DNA of 64,000 bases from Nitratireductor soli. GTDB lineage: Bacteria > Pseudomonadota > Alphaproteobacteria > Rhizobiales > Rhizobiaceae. The stretch's first letter is position 1. Each line of letters opens with the position of its first letter. Shown here piece after piece: positions 41,319 to 50,244 of this stretch. Location of the stretch: contig NZ_LFVY01000016.1 of the NCBI RefSeq assembly GCF_001050155.1, positions 1-64,000 on the forward strand. The letters are read 5' to 3'. Below the pieces are notes generated by a model. It saw only the letters and a list, made by a program, of their open reading frames with translations, searched no databases and was not told the DNA's origin. Position numbers and translations under genes: made by a program.

Positions 41319-42302
41319 ATGACGTTTCTACCCAAAGCTTTCGCCATTTCGGCACTGGCATTCATGACCGCCACCGCACATGCGGCCGACATCAAGATCG
41401 CCATGAACGGCGCCGACGATACGGCGACCAATCCGGAAGCAGCCTTCGCCCACGGTTTCGCCGAGGCCCTCGAGGGCACCGAGTTCGATGTTTCCATCTT
41501 CCCGTCCGATACGCTCGGCTCGGAAAAGGAGCGCTTTGACCAGGTGGCCCAGGGCCTTCTCGAGGTCAACCTCGCCGCCCTTTCCACCGGGTTCGGCATG
41601 TCGCCGCTCATGAAGGGCATCCAACTCCCCTTCTTCTTCGAGAGCCGCGAAGAGATCGATGCGGTCCTCACGGAAACGGATATCCTCGAGCAGATGAACG
41701 GTCCGCTTCTCGACAATGGCGTACGTTTCGTGGACGTGAACTACATCGGCATGGATATCGGCATCCACAATTCCAAGAAGCCGATCTCGAAGGTCCAGGA
41801 CATGTCCGACCTGCGCTTCCGCGCGCTCAACAGCGAGCAGATCGCACTTCAGGAAGCACTGGGCGCGACAGGCACCATCGTGTCCTGGTCGGAGGTGGCG
41901 AACGCCATCCAGACCGGCGTTGCCGACGGCTATTTCAACCCGCCGAACTCCGCCATCCGCACCGGCCACACCGAGTTTCTGAAACACTTCACACCGGCTG
42001 ACATCACGCCGTCCTCGCGGATCGTGCTGATTTCGGAAGACTGGTACACCTCGCTGAGCGACGAGGAAAAAGACCAGATCGACGCCGCTCTGGAAGCCGG
42101 GAAAAAGGCGAACCGGGATTGGGTCAACAACTGGGCCGGCGAAGTGCGGGCGAAACATGAAGCCGCGGGCGTGACCATCACCGAGCTCGCCGAAGGCGAG
42201 CGCGAAAAGATGGCCGAACTGGCTCAGAACACCTGGTCCACCTCGCTGCCGGGCGACCAACTGAGCATCTGGACCGAAGCGCGCAACGCTGTCGCGCAAT
42301 AA
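41319..42302 (+). CDS. TRAP transporter substrate-binding protein (DctP-like)
   Basis: A 327-residue periplasmic DctP-family protein. The signal peptide (MTFLPKAFAISALAFMTATA) is cleaved near AHAAD. The mature part has FPSDTLGSEKERFDQVAQGL and a carboxylate-binding Arg in DLRFRALNSEQIALQ, which normally pairs with the substrate carboxylate, then EVANAIQTGVADGYFNPPNS. The GGAGGAGAAG site is strong. Together with the downstream deacylase, an N-acyl amino acid is the likely ligand; this is inference. Confidence 0.92.
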   Translation: MTFLPKAFAISALAFMTATAHAADIKIAMNGADDTATNPEAAFAHGFAEALEGTEFDVSIFPSDTLGSEKERFDQVAQGLLEVNLAALSTGFGMSPLMKGIQLPFFFESREEIDAVLTETDILEQMNGPLLDNGVRFVDVNYIGMDIGIHNSKKPISKVQDMSDLRFRALNSEQIALQEALGATGTIVSWSEVANAIQTGVADGYFNPPNSAIRTGHTEFLKHFTPADITPSSRIVLISEDWYTSLSDEEKDQIDAALEAGKKANRDWVNNWAGEVRAKHEAAGVTITELAEGEREKMAELAQNTWSTSLPGDQLSIWTEARNAVAQ

Positions 42303-42305
42303 GCA

Positions 42306-42851
42306 ATGGCCGCCCCCATGGAACGCATCGCCAAAACCGTTATCCGCTTCAGCAACGGGCTCGATCGTGTCGCCACGGTGACGGCCGGAGTGGCGCTGGT
42401 GATCCTCGTGGGGGCTGTCATGCTGCAGGTCCTGGCGCGCTATGTTTTCAACCAGCCGCCGCCCTATACCGAGGAACTGGCCCGATACGCGATGATCTGG
42501 GCCGGTCTCCTCGGCGCCACGATTTCCTTCAAGCGCCGGTTCGACCCGGCGCTCTTCAGCGGCGGCGGTTCACGGTTTCCGCTGCTGCAGCTTGCAGCCG
42601 CGTTGATGAGATCGGCAGTGGTTCTGATCTATCTCCTGCCGATCCTGTGGTACGTTTTCTACGGCCCCAACATGAACCCGGCGCGCGGTTTCCTGCTGCG
42701 TCACAGCCGAACCATGGCCGACGCACTACCCTTCAGCACCTTCTGGGTCGCCGTGGCCGTGCCGATCATGATCGTCTTCATTCTCGTTCATCTCGTCGCG
42801 CGCTGGTGCGGCGATGACGTCGTGCCGCCCCCCGACAGCGACGCCACCTGA
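42306..42851 (+). CDS. TRAP transporter small permease (DctQ-like)
   Basis: A 181-residue membrane protein of the DctQ family with four hydrophobic segments and the signature VLARYVFNQPPPYTEELARYAMIWAGLLG. It starts 3 nt after the binding-protein stop (ATG 42306; an internal ATG at 42318 is an alternative). It associates with the large permease at 40007-41290. Confidence 0.9.
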   Translation: MAAPMERIAKTVIRFSNGLDRVATVTAGVALVILVGAVMLQVLARYVFNQPPPYTEELARYAMIWAGLLGATISFKRRFDPALFSGGGSRFPLLQLAAALMRSAVVLIYLLPILWYVFYGPNMNPARGFLLRHSRTMADALPFSTFWVAVAVPIMIVFILVHLVARWCGDDVVPPPDSDAT

Positions 42852-42881
42852 CCTTCGACGCAACAAAACAGGAGCCTTTCC

Positions 42882-44333
42882 ATGCACGCTGATATCATCA
42901 TCCGCGGCGCAGACATCATCGACGGTACAGGCGCGCCCCGCCGCAAGGGTGACGTCGCCGTCAGCGACGACCGCATTGTCGCGACCGGTGATTTGACGCA
43001 CTGGACCGCCGGCCGCGAGATCCCTGCGAAAGGCCGTGTCGTCGCTCCCGGCTTCATCGATCCGCATGTGCACCACGATGCGGCGATGCTCACCCAGCCC
43101 GACATGGAATTCATGACGTCCCAGGGCGTCACCTCCGTTATCAACGGCAATTGCGGTTTCTCGATCGCGCCGCTGGTGCCGAAGGGCGAACTTCCCGCGC
43201 CGCTGCGCATGATCATCGAGGATGAAGCGCTGAGCTTCGAAACCTATGCGGCCTATCGCGACCGGCTCCTGGCCGCGCCGGCGGCAGTCAACGCAGCCTG
43301 CCTGATCGGACACTCCACCCTGCGCGTGAACGAGTTGCCCGACCTGAACAAGCCAGCCAACGCCGCAGAGTTGAAAGAAATGTGCCGCAAGCTCGACAGC
43401 GCGCTGGGCGAAGGCGCAATCGGCCTTTCCACCGGCCCCTTTTATCCTCCGTCACGCGCGTCCACGACCGAAGAGCTGATCGAGGTCGCCAAGGTCACGC
43501 AGGCCCATGGCAAGCTCTATGTCACCCATATGCGGGACGAGGGCGACCGTGTCGTGCAGGGGCTCGAGGAGACCTTCACCGTGGGGCGCGAAGCCTGCTG
43601 CGGCGTCCATGTTTCCCATCACAAATGCGCGGGCCTTGCAAACCACGGCATGTCGGTCACCACGCTGAAAATGATCGACGATGCGATGCAGCGACAGGAT
43701 GTGGGCCTTGATACCACCCCCTGGATCGCCTCATCGACGATCCTCGATTCCGGCAGGCACAAGCAGGCGACCCGGGTGATCGTCGCCGAAAGCCTCCCCT
43801 ACCCGCAGATGGCGGGCCGCAACTTGTCCGACATCGCCGAGGAATGGGGCACCGATATCGACAACGCCCTGCAGAGACTCCTGCCCGCAACCGGCATCTT
43901 CTTCATCATGAGCGAAGACGACGTTCAGCGCATTCTGTCCTACGAACACACGATCATCTGCTCGGATGGAATCCCCACCGGCAAGCACCCCCACCCCCGT
44001 GTCTGGGGAACCTTTCCGCGCGTACTGGGCCATTATGCCCGCGACTTGTCGCTCTTCTCACTGGAAGAGGCCGTGCGCCGCATGACCTCCATGCCCGCCG
44101 ATCGCTTCGGTCTTGGCGGGCGCGGCCGGATTGCAGTCGGCGGCTTTGCCGATCTCGTGATCTTCGATCCCGACACCATCGCCGAAGGCGCAACCTTCGA
44201 AACGCCGGTCCGGCCGGCGGTGGGCATCGACCGCGTCTTCGTCAACGGGCGTGAGGTCTGGGTCGATGGCGAAAAGACGGGCGCACGCCCCGGACGCCCG
44301 CTCGAACAAACCGCCCCCTGTCTGGTGGTTTGA
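42882..44333 (+). CDS. N-acyl-D-amino-acid deacylase (D-aminoacylase), amidohydrolase family
   Basis: A 483-residue amidohydrolase. The metal His pair is in PGFIDPHVHHDAAML, a conserved Cys in NGNCGFSIAPLVP, further ligands in YVTHMRDEGDRV and VSHHKCAG, and the family signature CSDGIPTGKHPHPRVWGTFP is near the C-terminus. It removes the acyl group from N-acyl-D-amino acids, releasing the D-amino acid. The GGAGCCTTTCC site precedes the ATG. It ends the TRAP operon, indicating import and deacylation of one compound. Confidence 0.9.
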   Translation: MHADIIIRGADIIDGTGAPRRKGDVAVSDDRIVATGDLTHWTAGREIPAKGRVVAPGFIDPHVHHDAAMLTQPDMEFMTSQGVTSVINGNCGFSIAPLVPKGELPAPLRMIIEDEALSFETYAAYRDRLLAAPAAVNAACLIGHSTLRVNELPDLNKPANAAELKEMCRKLDSALGEGAIGLSTGPFYPPSRASTTEELIEVAKVTQAHGKLYVTHMRDEGDRVVQGLEETFTVGREACCGVHVSHHKCAGLANHGMSVTTLKMIDDAMQRQDVGLDTTPWIASSTILDSGRHKQATRVIVAESLPYPQMAGRNLSDIAEEWGTDIDNALQRLLPATGIFFIMSEDDVQRILSYEHTIICSDGIPTGKHPHPRVWGTFPRVLGHYARDLSLFSLEEAVRRMTSMPADRFGLGGRGRIAVGGFADLVIFDPDTIAEGATFETPVRPAVGIDRVFVNGREVWVDGEKTGARPGRPLEQTAPCLVV

Positions 44334-44712
44334 TTGTGTCCGTTCTCAGACTGTGGATATGCTGGCGGTCGCGTGGGTCGCCTCGACCCACAAGCCGGTG
44401 AAGCTACCCAAGCCGGCCTACAATCGCTGGAGCGCCGTGCGTCAAAGGGCGCTCTAACTCTTTGAATCTACACATCGTTCTTTCCGAAAATTGGTTCCGA
44501 TTTTCGGGCCGATGCTGTAGCCCGACTAAGGAGGGGCGTTCGGATTGGATTTGTGCGTGGCGTGCAGGCCAAGGGGCGGCTGTAAGAATGTCGATGATAC
44601 AACGAGCCGTGCGAGGTTGTTCCGGGGTTTAATGCCGGAAGTACGGCGCAACGCTCATCTGCCCCTCTGCAGCATTGACCCCGCAAACTAAATCAGCCGA
44701 CGCCGCACAGGT
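44334..44712. other. Intergenic stretch of about 380 bp with one dispersed repeat
   Basis: No gene is supported here. A short frame continuing past the deacylase on the plus strand (ending at 44457) and another on the minus strand have no ribosome site or similarity I recognise. The only structured element is the inverted repeat at 44484-44507. Confidence 0.4.
44484..44507. repeat. Dispersed intergenic palindrome of rhizobial type
   Basis: CCGAAAAT-TGGTTCCG-ATTTTCGG is a perfect 8-bp stem. The surrounding text (ATCGTTCTTTCCGAAAATTG and ATTTTCGGGCCGATGC) matches the style of dispersed intergenic elements common in Rhizobiales genomes. In RNA it would form a hairpin downstream of the deacylase gene and could act as an mRNA end. 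Confidence 0.55.
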
Positions 44713-45567
44713 TTAGAGACCGGGCAAATACCTGTCGATCAGCTCTTCCATATGGGCGTCACGAGCCTTGGCGCTGGCCCCGCCCATCACAATCGCGACG
44801 ACGCGTCGCCCGCCACGACCAACGGATGTGGCGAGGTTGAATCCGGAGGCGCGGATATAGCCGGTCTTGAGCCCATCGACGCCGTGCACGCGGCCGAGAA
44901 GATCGTTGTGTCCGCGTATCGTCTTGCCATCATAGGAGAAGCTGCGATTGGCGAAATAATGGTAGTGATGCGGGAACCGCTGGCGTAGCGCCACCGCCAG
45001 TGCCGCCATGTCGCGCGCCGTCGTGACCTGCTCGGGGTCAGGCAGGCCGGATGCGTTGCGAAACGTGGTCGTGTGCATACCGAGCTTGCGTGCCTTCGCC
45101 GTCATCATCTCGGCGAACTGTTCTTCCGAACCACCCAGATACTCGGCTACCGCCGTGGCTACGTCATTGGCGGATTTCACGCACAGCGCAAGGATCGCCG
45201 TTTGAACGTCTATGCTCTGGCCTGGCTTGAAGCCGAGCTTCGACGGAGGACGCGAAGCAGCGTAGGCGGAAACCGGAATCGGGCTCGACGTGTCGAGGCG
45301 GCCCGAATCGAGTGCCTCGAACAGGAGATAGAGCGTCATCATCTTGGTGAGGGAGGCGGGATAACGCGGCGCTGTCGACGCACTTTCGTAGAGGATCTTC
45401 CCCGAATCGGTTTCGACCACGATGGCGGCATATTTTTCCGACGCCAAGGGCGTCACGTCTGGTGTCAGAGCTGTAGTGGTCGTGCAACCGGCCAGCGCTA
45501 GCAGCACGGCTAACACCGGCCCCAGAACGCGCACAGAATCGATGATGGCCCACAATGAGATGTGCAA
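44713..45567 (-). CDS. D-alanyl-D-alanine carboxypeptidase-like serine hydrolase lipoprotein
   Basis: A 284-residue S11-family protein. The catalytic motifs are SLTK in YPASLTKMMTL, SAN in CVKSANDVATA and KTG in GLKTGYIRASG, all intact. The N-terminus has a hydrophobic segment ending in a lipobox, LALAGC, so it is probably a lipoprotein. At 284 residues it lacks the C-terminal beta-domain of PBP5/6. It would trim or cleave peptidoglycan stem peptides in the periplasm. It stands alone between intergenic regions and shows no operon partner. Confidence 0.9.
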   Translation of the reverse strand: MHISLWAIIDSVRVLGPVLAVLLALAGCTTTTALTPDVTPLASEKYAAIVVETDSGKILYESASTAPRYPASLTKMMTLYLLFEALDSGRLDTSSPIPVSAYAASRPPSKLGFKPGQSIDVQTAILALCVKSANDVATAVAEYLGGSEEQFAEMMTAKARKLGMHTTTFRNASGLPDPEQVTTARDMAALAVALRQRFPHHYHYFANRSFSYDGKTIRGHNDLLGRVHGVDGLKTGYIRASGFNLATSVGRGGRRVVAIVMGGASAKARDAHMEELIDRYLPGL

Positions 45568-45779
45568 AAAGCCGACCCGTTAGCCAGACAACAGTTTAAG
45601 TTCCCAAGGGGAATGATGATGTCCGACTCGGCCACGCGCCGCAATCCCGAGACTGGGAATCTCTTTGCGATATCACCGCCGGAACTCTAACCTATCCGGT
45701 GGACCTTCCTGATGGCCAGGCCATGGTTGGAACCGTTTGCGCGGTGGCCCTTGTCTACGTCACCATGGTTCTTCCCATA

Positions 45780-46096
45780 ACTGATCACGCAGTTTCGGAC
45801 TCAGCATGCAGCCGCGCCCGCGCCCTGCATGCAGCACCTAGCCACGCGCCACCAGCGTGGCGCGCAGATGTGGCAGGTTGAGACGGCAGCGCGCGCCAGC
45901 TCGTTGAGCAGCGCGGGCTTGTCGTGCCCGGCCATGGTTTCGAGAAGCAAAAGCGCTCGGTCGACCGACTGGATCAGCCGCGCGTCGCCGGCCCGCTCGT
46001 CGGGGGCAAGCTCGGTCTCGCCATACCGCTTTCGGACGAGCTGAGGGAGGTTTTTCTCCCCGCATCTTCAGCAGACGACACCGCGCGCTCCTCCAT
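45780..46096 (-). pseudogene. IclR-family regulator pseudogene (N-terminal fragment)
   Basis: The minus strand carries the DNA-binding half of an IclR regulator broken over three frames. ATG 46096 opens a frame that stops after 40 codons. A second frame reads RLIQSVDRALLLLETMA then GHDKPALLNELARAA, the IclR helix-turn-helix start. A third continues LNLPHLRATLVARG, a stop in place of Tyr, and VLHAGRGRGCMLS, the wing. The ligand domain is missing. It lies directly downstream of the truncated cysG, marking a decayed joint. Confidence 0.75.
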
Positions 46097-46151
46097 TTGA
46101 ATTTCGGAAAAGTTAGGCGCGCGCTGGAAGGAACGTCGAATTTATTCGGTA

Positions 46152-47261
46152 TTATGAAAATACCTCCGCCGCGGCGCGCTTGTATAGCGACATACCCGAC
46201 GCCGACGCCATGGCGAGACCCGTCGTGATGCCCGGCACGACGTCGAAGCCGATCCCTGCCGCACGCAGCGCCTCCATCTCTTCGCCTGCCCGGCCGAAGA
46301 TCGTCGGATCGCCTGACTTCAGCCGCACGACGCGCCGCCCGGCCTTAGCCAGCGCGATCATCATGTCGTTGATCTCGTGCTGCTTGCAGCCCGGCCCGCC
46401 GGCCCGCTTGCCGACCCGTATGCGCCGTGCTTCGCGGCGGGCGAGTTCGAGCACGTCGTCGCAGACGAGATCATCAAAGAGAATGACGTCCGCCGCTTGC
46501 AGGACGCGCATCGCCTTCAGCGTCAGAAGTTCGGCATCGCCCGGCCCCGCGCCGACGAAGGCGACGTGGCCCTCCCCATGCGATCCGCCCTCGTCGATCA
46601 TCCGGTCGAGTTCAATTTCTTCCGTTGGTGCCGGGCCGAAGGCGCGATCGGAAAAGCGCTCCCAGAAAGCGCGCCGTCGAGCGCCCATGGCCAGCCTGTC
46701 GTTCACCCTCCCGCGCCAGTCGCGTGCCAGCGCCGTCCATTGCGCCAATGACGGCGGCAGGAGGGCTTCGATGCGGCGGCGGATCGCCTGGCCGAGAACC
46801 GGTGCCGCACCCGCCGTCGAAATTCCGATCACGGCCGGCGAGCGGTTAACGATCGCGCCGAACTGAAAATCGCAAAAGGCCGGCTTGTCGATGACATTGC
46901 AGGCCGCGCCCGCCATTCGGGCTGCCGCGCGAAATCGTTCGGCCTCCGCTTCGCCCTCGGCGTCGGCGACCGCAAGGACAGCTTCGCGAAGGTCGTCGGT
47001 TTCCCAGCGCCGGTCATGGAGCGTCACATTCTGCTCGCGGCCCGCAAGGCGCGCAAATTCGTCGCATCGGACCTCGCGCGGCGCGTAGACATGGAGGTCG
47101 GCACCCGCGGCGGCGATCAGTTCCGCTTTCCAGGCAGCGCCCGCTGAACCTCCGGCAACCACGGCGCGCCGACCAGCCAGGTCGTAGAAGACGGGAAGGA
47201 CGCTGAGCGGCCGGATGCGTGCCGGCGCGGCGTCACTCGGCTGCCTGGGCAGGATATGCAT
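46152..47261 (-). CDS. cysG: Siroheme synthase CysG, C-terminally truncated
   Basis: A 369-residue protein with the two CysG modules. The N-terminal precorrin-2 dehydrogenase/ferrochelatase part includes LPVFYDLAGRRAVVAGGSAG, NVIDKPAFCDFQFGAIV and GISTAGAAPVLGQAIRRRIE. The C-terminal uroporphyrinogen-III methyltransferase part includes VAFVGAGPGDAELLTLKAM, KRAGGPGCKQHEIN, VRLKSGDPTIFGRAGEE and VVPGITTGLAMASASGMSL. It then ends YKRAAAEVFS, where family members continue for roughly 100 more residues, so the methyltransferase domain is incomplete. The start at 47261 has GGAGGATCGTCG and overlaps the end of nasA by 29 nt. NirB needs siroheme, so a complete enzyme should exist elsewhere if this one is inactive. 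Confidence 0.85.
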   Translation of the reverse strand: MHILPRQPSDAAPARIRPLSVLPVFYDLAGRRAVVAGGSAGAAWKAELIAAAGADLHVYAPREVRCDEFARLAGREQNVTLHDRRWETDDLREAVLAVADAEGEAEAERFRAAARMAGAACNVIDKPAFCDFQFGAIVNRSPAVIGISTAGAAPVLGQAIRRRIEALLPPSLAQWTALARDWRGRVNDRLAMGARRRAFWERFSDRAFGPAPTEEIELDRMIDEGGSHGEGHVAFVGAGPGDAELLTLKAMRVLQAADVILFDDLVCDDVLELARREARRIRVGKRAGGPGCKQHEINDMMIALAKAGRRVVRLKSGDPTIFGRAGEEMEALRAAGIGFDVVPGITTGLAMASASGMSLYKRAAAEVFS

Positions 47262-49905
47262 CGACGATCCTCCTGATTTCCGAACGGCAGGAGCCGCAAT
47301 TGGTGCCGGCGCCGAGCGCCTTGCCGACGGCATCGAGGCTGCGGCAGCCGGATTGCACCGCGGCGGCAAGCTGGTTGGCTCCGACATTGAAACAGGCGCA
47401 GACGATCCGCCCGATCGCAGGTTCCGTCTCGGGCGCGCGACCGGAGAGAAGCATGCGCCGTGCGTTCGCCGAGAGCGGGTCCCGCGAGGCGAGCAGCGAG
47501 GTCAGCCAGGTCATGTCCGGCAACTGGCCGGCAGGCGCGACCATCAGAGCCTCTGTCAGCGCGCCGGCCCCATCGAGCGCGGCCGCACGGTAGTTGAGCC
47601 CATGCCGGTCGCGATATTCGACGAGACCTTCGCCGGTTGCCGAGAGGAGCGCGCGGGCCAGCAGAATGCCCTGGTCTGGCGTTTCGGTGCCGGTCAGCGC
47701 ATACGACCACCCACCGGCAACCGCCTGCCGGCTCCAGTGGACAAAGCCGGTCGGCCGCAGATCGCAGCGTGTCACCAGGGCCGCCTGCCACGCAACGCGT
47801 TCGCGCGCGATGCGCGCCGGCACGTGTTTCAGTTCCGGCTGGCCCGAATAGATGTCGGTGACGGGAGAGGAAAGCGCTCCGGCGCCCGACATCGCGGCGA
47901 ACTGGCCGCTCCAGTGCATGGGCAGGAAGGCTTCGCCGGGCCGCTGTCCATCGCAAAGCCGAACGCGGGCGCGCGCGAAACCGAATCGCGTCTCGATCCG
48001 CGCCAGGTCGCCGTCGCGCAATCCATGCGCCATCGCATCGCGCGGATGGAGGTCGATGACCGGCTCGGGCGTATTGGCGGCGAGCCGCGGCACGCGACCG
48101 GTCCGCGTCATCGTGTGCCACTGGTCGCGCATCCGGCCCGTGTTGAGCACAAGCGGCCGGTCGGCCGTTACCGGCAAAGCCGGGCCTTCCTGGCGAACGG
48201 GCACGAAGCGGGCGCGCCCGTCCGGTGTCGAGAAACGTCCATCGGCAAACAGCCGCTCGGGATCCTCGCCGCCCTGCGCCGCCGGCCAGAGGCGCGGCGC
48301 GAATTCACGGTACTCTCCGTCCGTGATGTTCGCCAGGTGGCCGATGTCGAACTTGCGCAGACCCTCGTTCTCGAAGGCGGAGAGCGCGGCGTGTTCGCGC
48401 AGGATCGCGGCGGGCCCGTCAAAAGCGAAGGCCTCGGCAAATCCCATGCGCTGCGCGACGTCGCAGACAATGCGCCAGTCGGCTCGCGCCTCGCCGGGCA
48501 AGGGCAGGAACGCGCGCTGACGCGACATGCGGCGCTCCGAATTCGTTACCATGCCTTCCTTCTCGCCCCAGGCCGCGGCCGGAAGCAGGACATCGGCGAA
48601 GCGCGTGGTGTCCGTGCGGGTCACATCCGAGGCGACCACAAATTCGCACGCCTTCAGGGCGGCGCGCACACGGTTGGCGTCGGGCATCGAGACCGCGGGA
48701 TTGGTGCCCATGACCCAGAGCGCCTTGACCTTGCCTTCGCCAGCAGCGCGGAAGAGATCGATCGCCTTCAGCCCCGGCTGCCGGGCGATCCGTGGCGCAT
48801 TCCAAAAGCGGGCGACCCGGTCGACATCGGCTGTGTCATCGAAACTCATATGCGCGGCAAGCTGGTTTGCCAGCCCGCCAACTTCGCGCCCGCCCATGGC
48901 ATTGGGCTGGCCCGTGACCGAGAACGGCCCCATGCCGCGCCGGCCGATACGACCGGTCGCAAGATGACAGTTGATGATGGCGTTGACCTTGTCGGTGCCA
49001 TGTGCCGACTGGTTCACGCCCTGGCTGTAGACGGTGACCGTTCGCGTCGTGGAGGCAAACAGTTCATAGAACAGCCGCACGGCGGATTCGTCCAGCCCGC
49101 ATCCGGCGGCCACCGCGCGGGCTGAAGGCGCCTCAGCGATTGCGACCGAAACCGCCTCGGCAAAGCCGATGGTCGATGTGTCGACGAAATTCCGGTCGAT
49201 TGTGCCGGTGCGGTCGAGATGAGCCAGCAATCCGTTGAACAGCAGAACATCGGTGCCGGGACCGACCGCCAGATGCAGGTCGCATTCCTCGGCGGTCGCC
49301 GTGCGCCGCGGATCGATCACGACGATCTTCGTGCCTCGCGCCTCGCGAGCCGAGAGCAGGCGCTGATAGAGGATCGGGTGGCACCAGGCGGTGTTGGATC
49401 CGACCAGCACCACCAGATCGGCTTGATCGAGATCCTCATAGATGCCGGGAACGATGTCCTCGCCGAAGGCACGGCGGTGCCCGGCGACCGACGAGGCCAT
49501 GCAAAGCCGCGAATTGGTGTCGATGTTGGCCGAGCCAATGAAGCCTTTCATAAGCTTGTTGGCAACGTAATAGTCTTCCGTCAGCAACTGCCCGGAAACG
49601 TAGAACGCGACCGATTCCGGCCCATGTTCTTCGATGGTTTCCGAAAGGCGGCTCGCCACGAGGTCCAGCGCCTCGTCCCACGACGCCTTGCGCCCATCGA
49701 TCTCCGGCGCAAGCAGCCGCCCTTCGAGACCAGTCGTCTCGCCCAGCGCCGCGCCTTTCGAGCATAGCCTGCCGAAATTCGCCGGATGGTCGGGGTCGCC
49801 GCGGACGGCGACATTCTCGTCCGCGGCGACCCTCGCCAGCACGCCGCAACCCACCCCGCAATAGGGGCAGGTCGTCTTCACCTCGGTTGCCGGCAGATCC
49901 TGCAT
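47233..49905 (-). CDS. nasA: Assimilatory nitrate reductase catalytic subunit
   Basis: An 890-residue cytosolic molybdoenzyme of the NasA/NarB group. The N-terminal 4Fe-4S motif is CPYCGVGCG with the fourth Cys in GRLCSKG; the bis-MGD-binding core includes DTNSRLCMASSVAG, VLVGSNTAWCHP and TGRIGRRGMGPFSVTGQPNA. The C-terminal molybdopterin-dinucleotide barrel is followed by a BFD-like 2Fe-2S domain, CACFNVG and TNCGSCRSE, normally the electron entry. It reduces nitrate to nitrite. No signal peptide is present. It follows nirD by 5 nt in the order narK-nirB-nirD-nasA-cysG. Confidence 0.95.
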   Translation of the reverse strand: MQDLPATEVKTTCPYCGVGCGVLARVAADENVAVRGDPDHPANFGRLCSKGAALGETTGLEGRLLAPEIDGRKASWDEALDLVASRLSETIEEHGPESVAFYVSGQLLTEDYYVANKLMKGFIGSANIDTNSRLCMASSVAGHRRAFGEDIVPGIYEDLDQADLVVLVGSNTAWCHPILYQRLLSAREARGTKIVVIDPRRTATAEECDLHLAVGPGTDVLLFNGLLAHLDRTGTIDRNFVDTSTIGFAEAVSVAIAEAPSARAVAAGCGLDESAVRLFYELFASTTRTVTVYSQGVNQSAHGTDKVNAIINCHLATGRIGRRGMGPFSVTGQPNAMGGREVGGLANQLAAHMSFDDTADVDRVARFWNAPRIARQPGLKAIDLFRAAGEGKVKALWVMGTNPAVSMPDANRVRAALKACEFVVASDVTRTDTTRFADVLLPAAAWGEKEGMVTNSERRMSRQRAFLPLPGEARADWRIVCDVAQRMGFAEAFAFDGPAAILREHAALSAFENEGLRKFDIGHLANITDGEYREFAPRLWPAAQGGEDPERLFADGRFSTPDGRARFVPVRQEGPALPVTADRPLVLNTGRMRDQWHTMTRTGRVPRLAANTPEPVIDLHPRDAMAHGLRDGDLARIETRFGFARARVRLCDGQRPGEAFLPMHWSGQFAAMSGAGALSSPVTDIYSGQPELKHVPARIARERVAWQAALVTRCDLRPTGFVHWSRQAVAGGWSYALTGTETPDQGILLARALLSATGEGLVEYRDRHGLNYRAAALDGAGALTEALMVAPAGQLPDMTWLTSLLASRDPLSANARRMLLSGRAPETEPAIGRIVCACFNVGANQLAAAVQSGCRSLDAVGKALGAGTNCGSCRSEIRRIVDAYPAQAAE

Positions 49906-49910
49906 CGCTG

Positions 49911-50240
49911 CTACTCCGCCGCCATCAGGGGGCGCTCGAACCCCAGCAGGATGCGCCCGTCAACCACCTGCACCGGCATGGTCTTGACGGAGCCCTCGTC
50001 GGCACCGAGCGCCATGCCGGTTTCCAGCGAAAACACCCAGTTGTGCAGCGGGCACGTCACCGAAGCGCCGTGCACGATGCCCTGGCTCAGTGGCCCGCCG
50101 CGATGCGGGCAGTGATCCTCCATGGCGTAGATCTCGTTGTCCGCCGTGCGAAACACGCCGATACGGCCCTGCGGCGTGGTCACGCAGCGTGCGCCGCGCG
50201 CAGGAATGTCCTCAATGGAGCCGATTTCATGCCAGTTCAT
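49911..50240 (-). CDS. nirD: Assimilatory nitrite reductase small subunit, Rieske type
   Basis: A 109-residue NirD protein with a Rieske-type 2Fe-2S fold: the cluster ligands are in DHCPHRGGPLSQG and TCPLHNWVFSLETG. It is the small partner of NirB in NADH-dependent reduction of nitrite to ammonia. ATG 50240 (MNWHEIGSIEDIP) lies 4 nt after the nirB stop; a longer in-frame stretch overlaps nirB and is rejected. Confidence 0.95.
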   Translation of the reverse strand: MNWHEIGSIEDIPARGARCVTTPQGRIGVFRTADNEIYAMEDHCPHRGGPLSQGIVHGASVTCPLHNWVFSLETGMALGADEGSVKTMPVQVVDGRILLGFERPLMAAE

Positions 50241-50244
50241 CGCA

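Noticed and set aside
44251-44457. A 68-codon plus-strand frame running over the deacylase end
   Set aside because: Its first part is a shadow of the deacylase gene; the tail has no similarity I recognise and no ribosome site.
47215-49125. A 636-residue plus-strand open frame opposite nasA
   Set aside because: It is the antisense shadow of the nitrate reductase gene, with no domain and Arg/Gly/His-rich composition.
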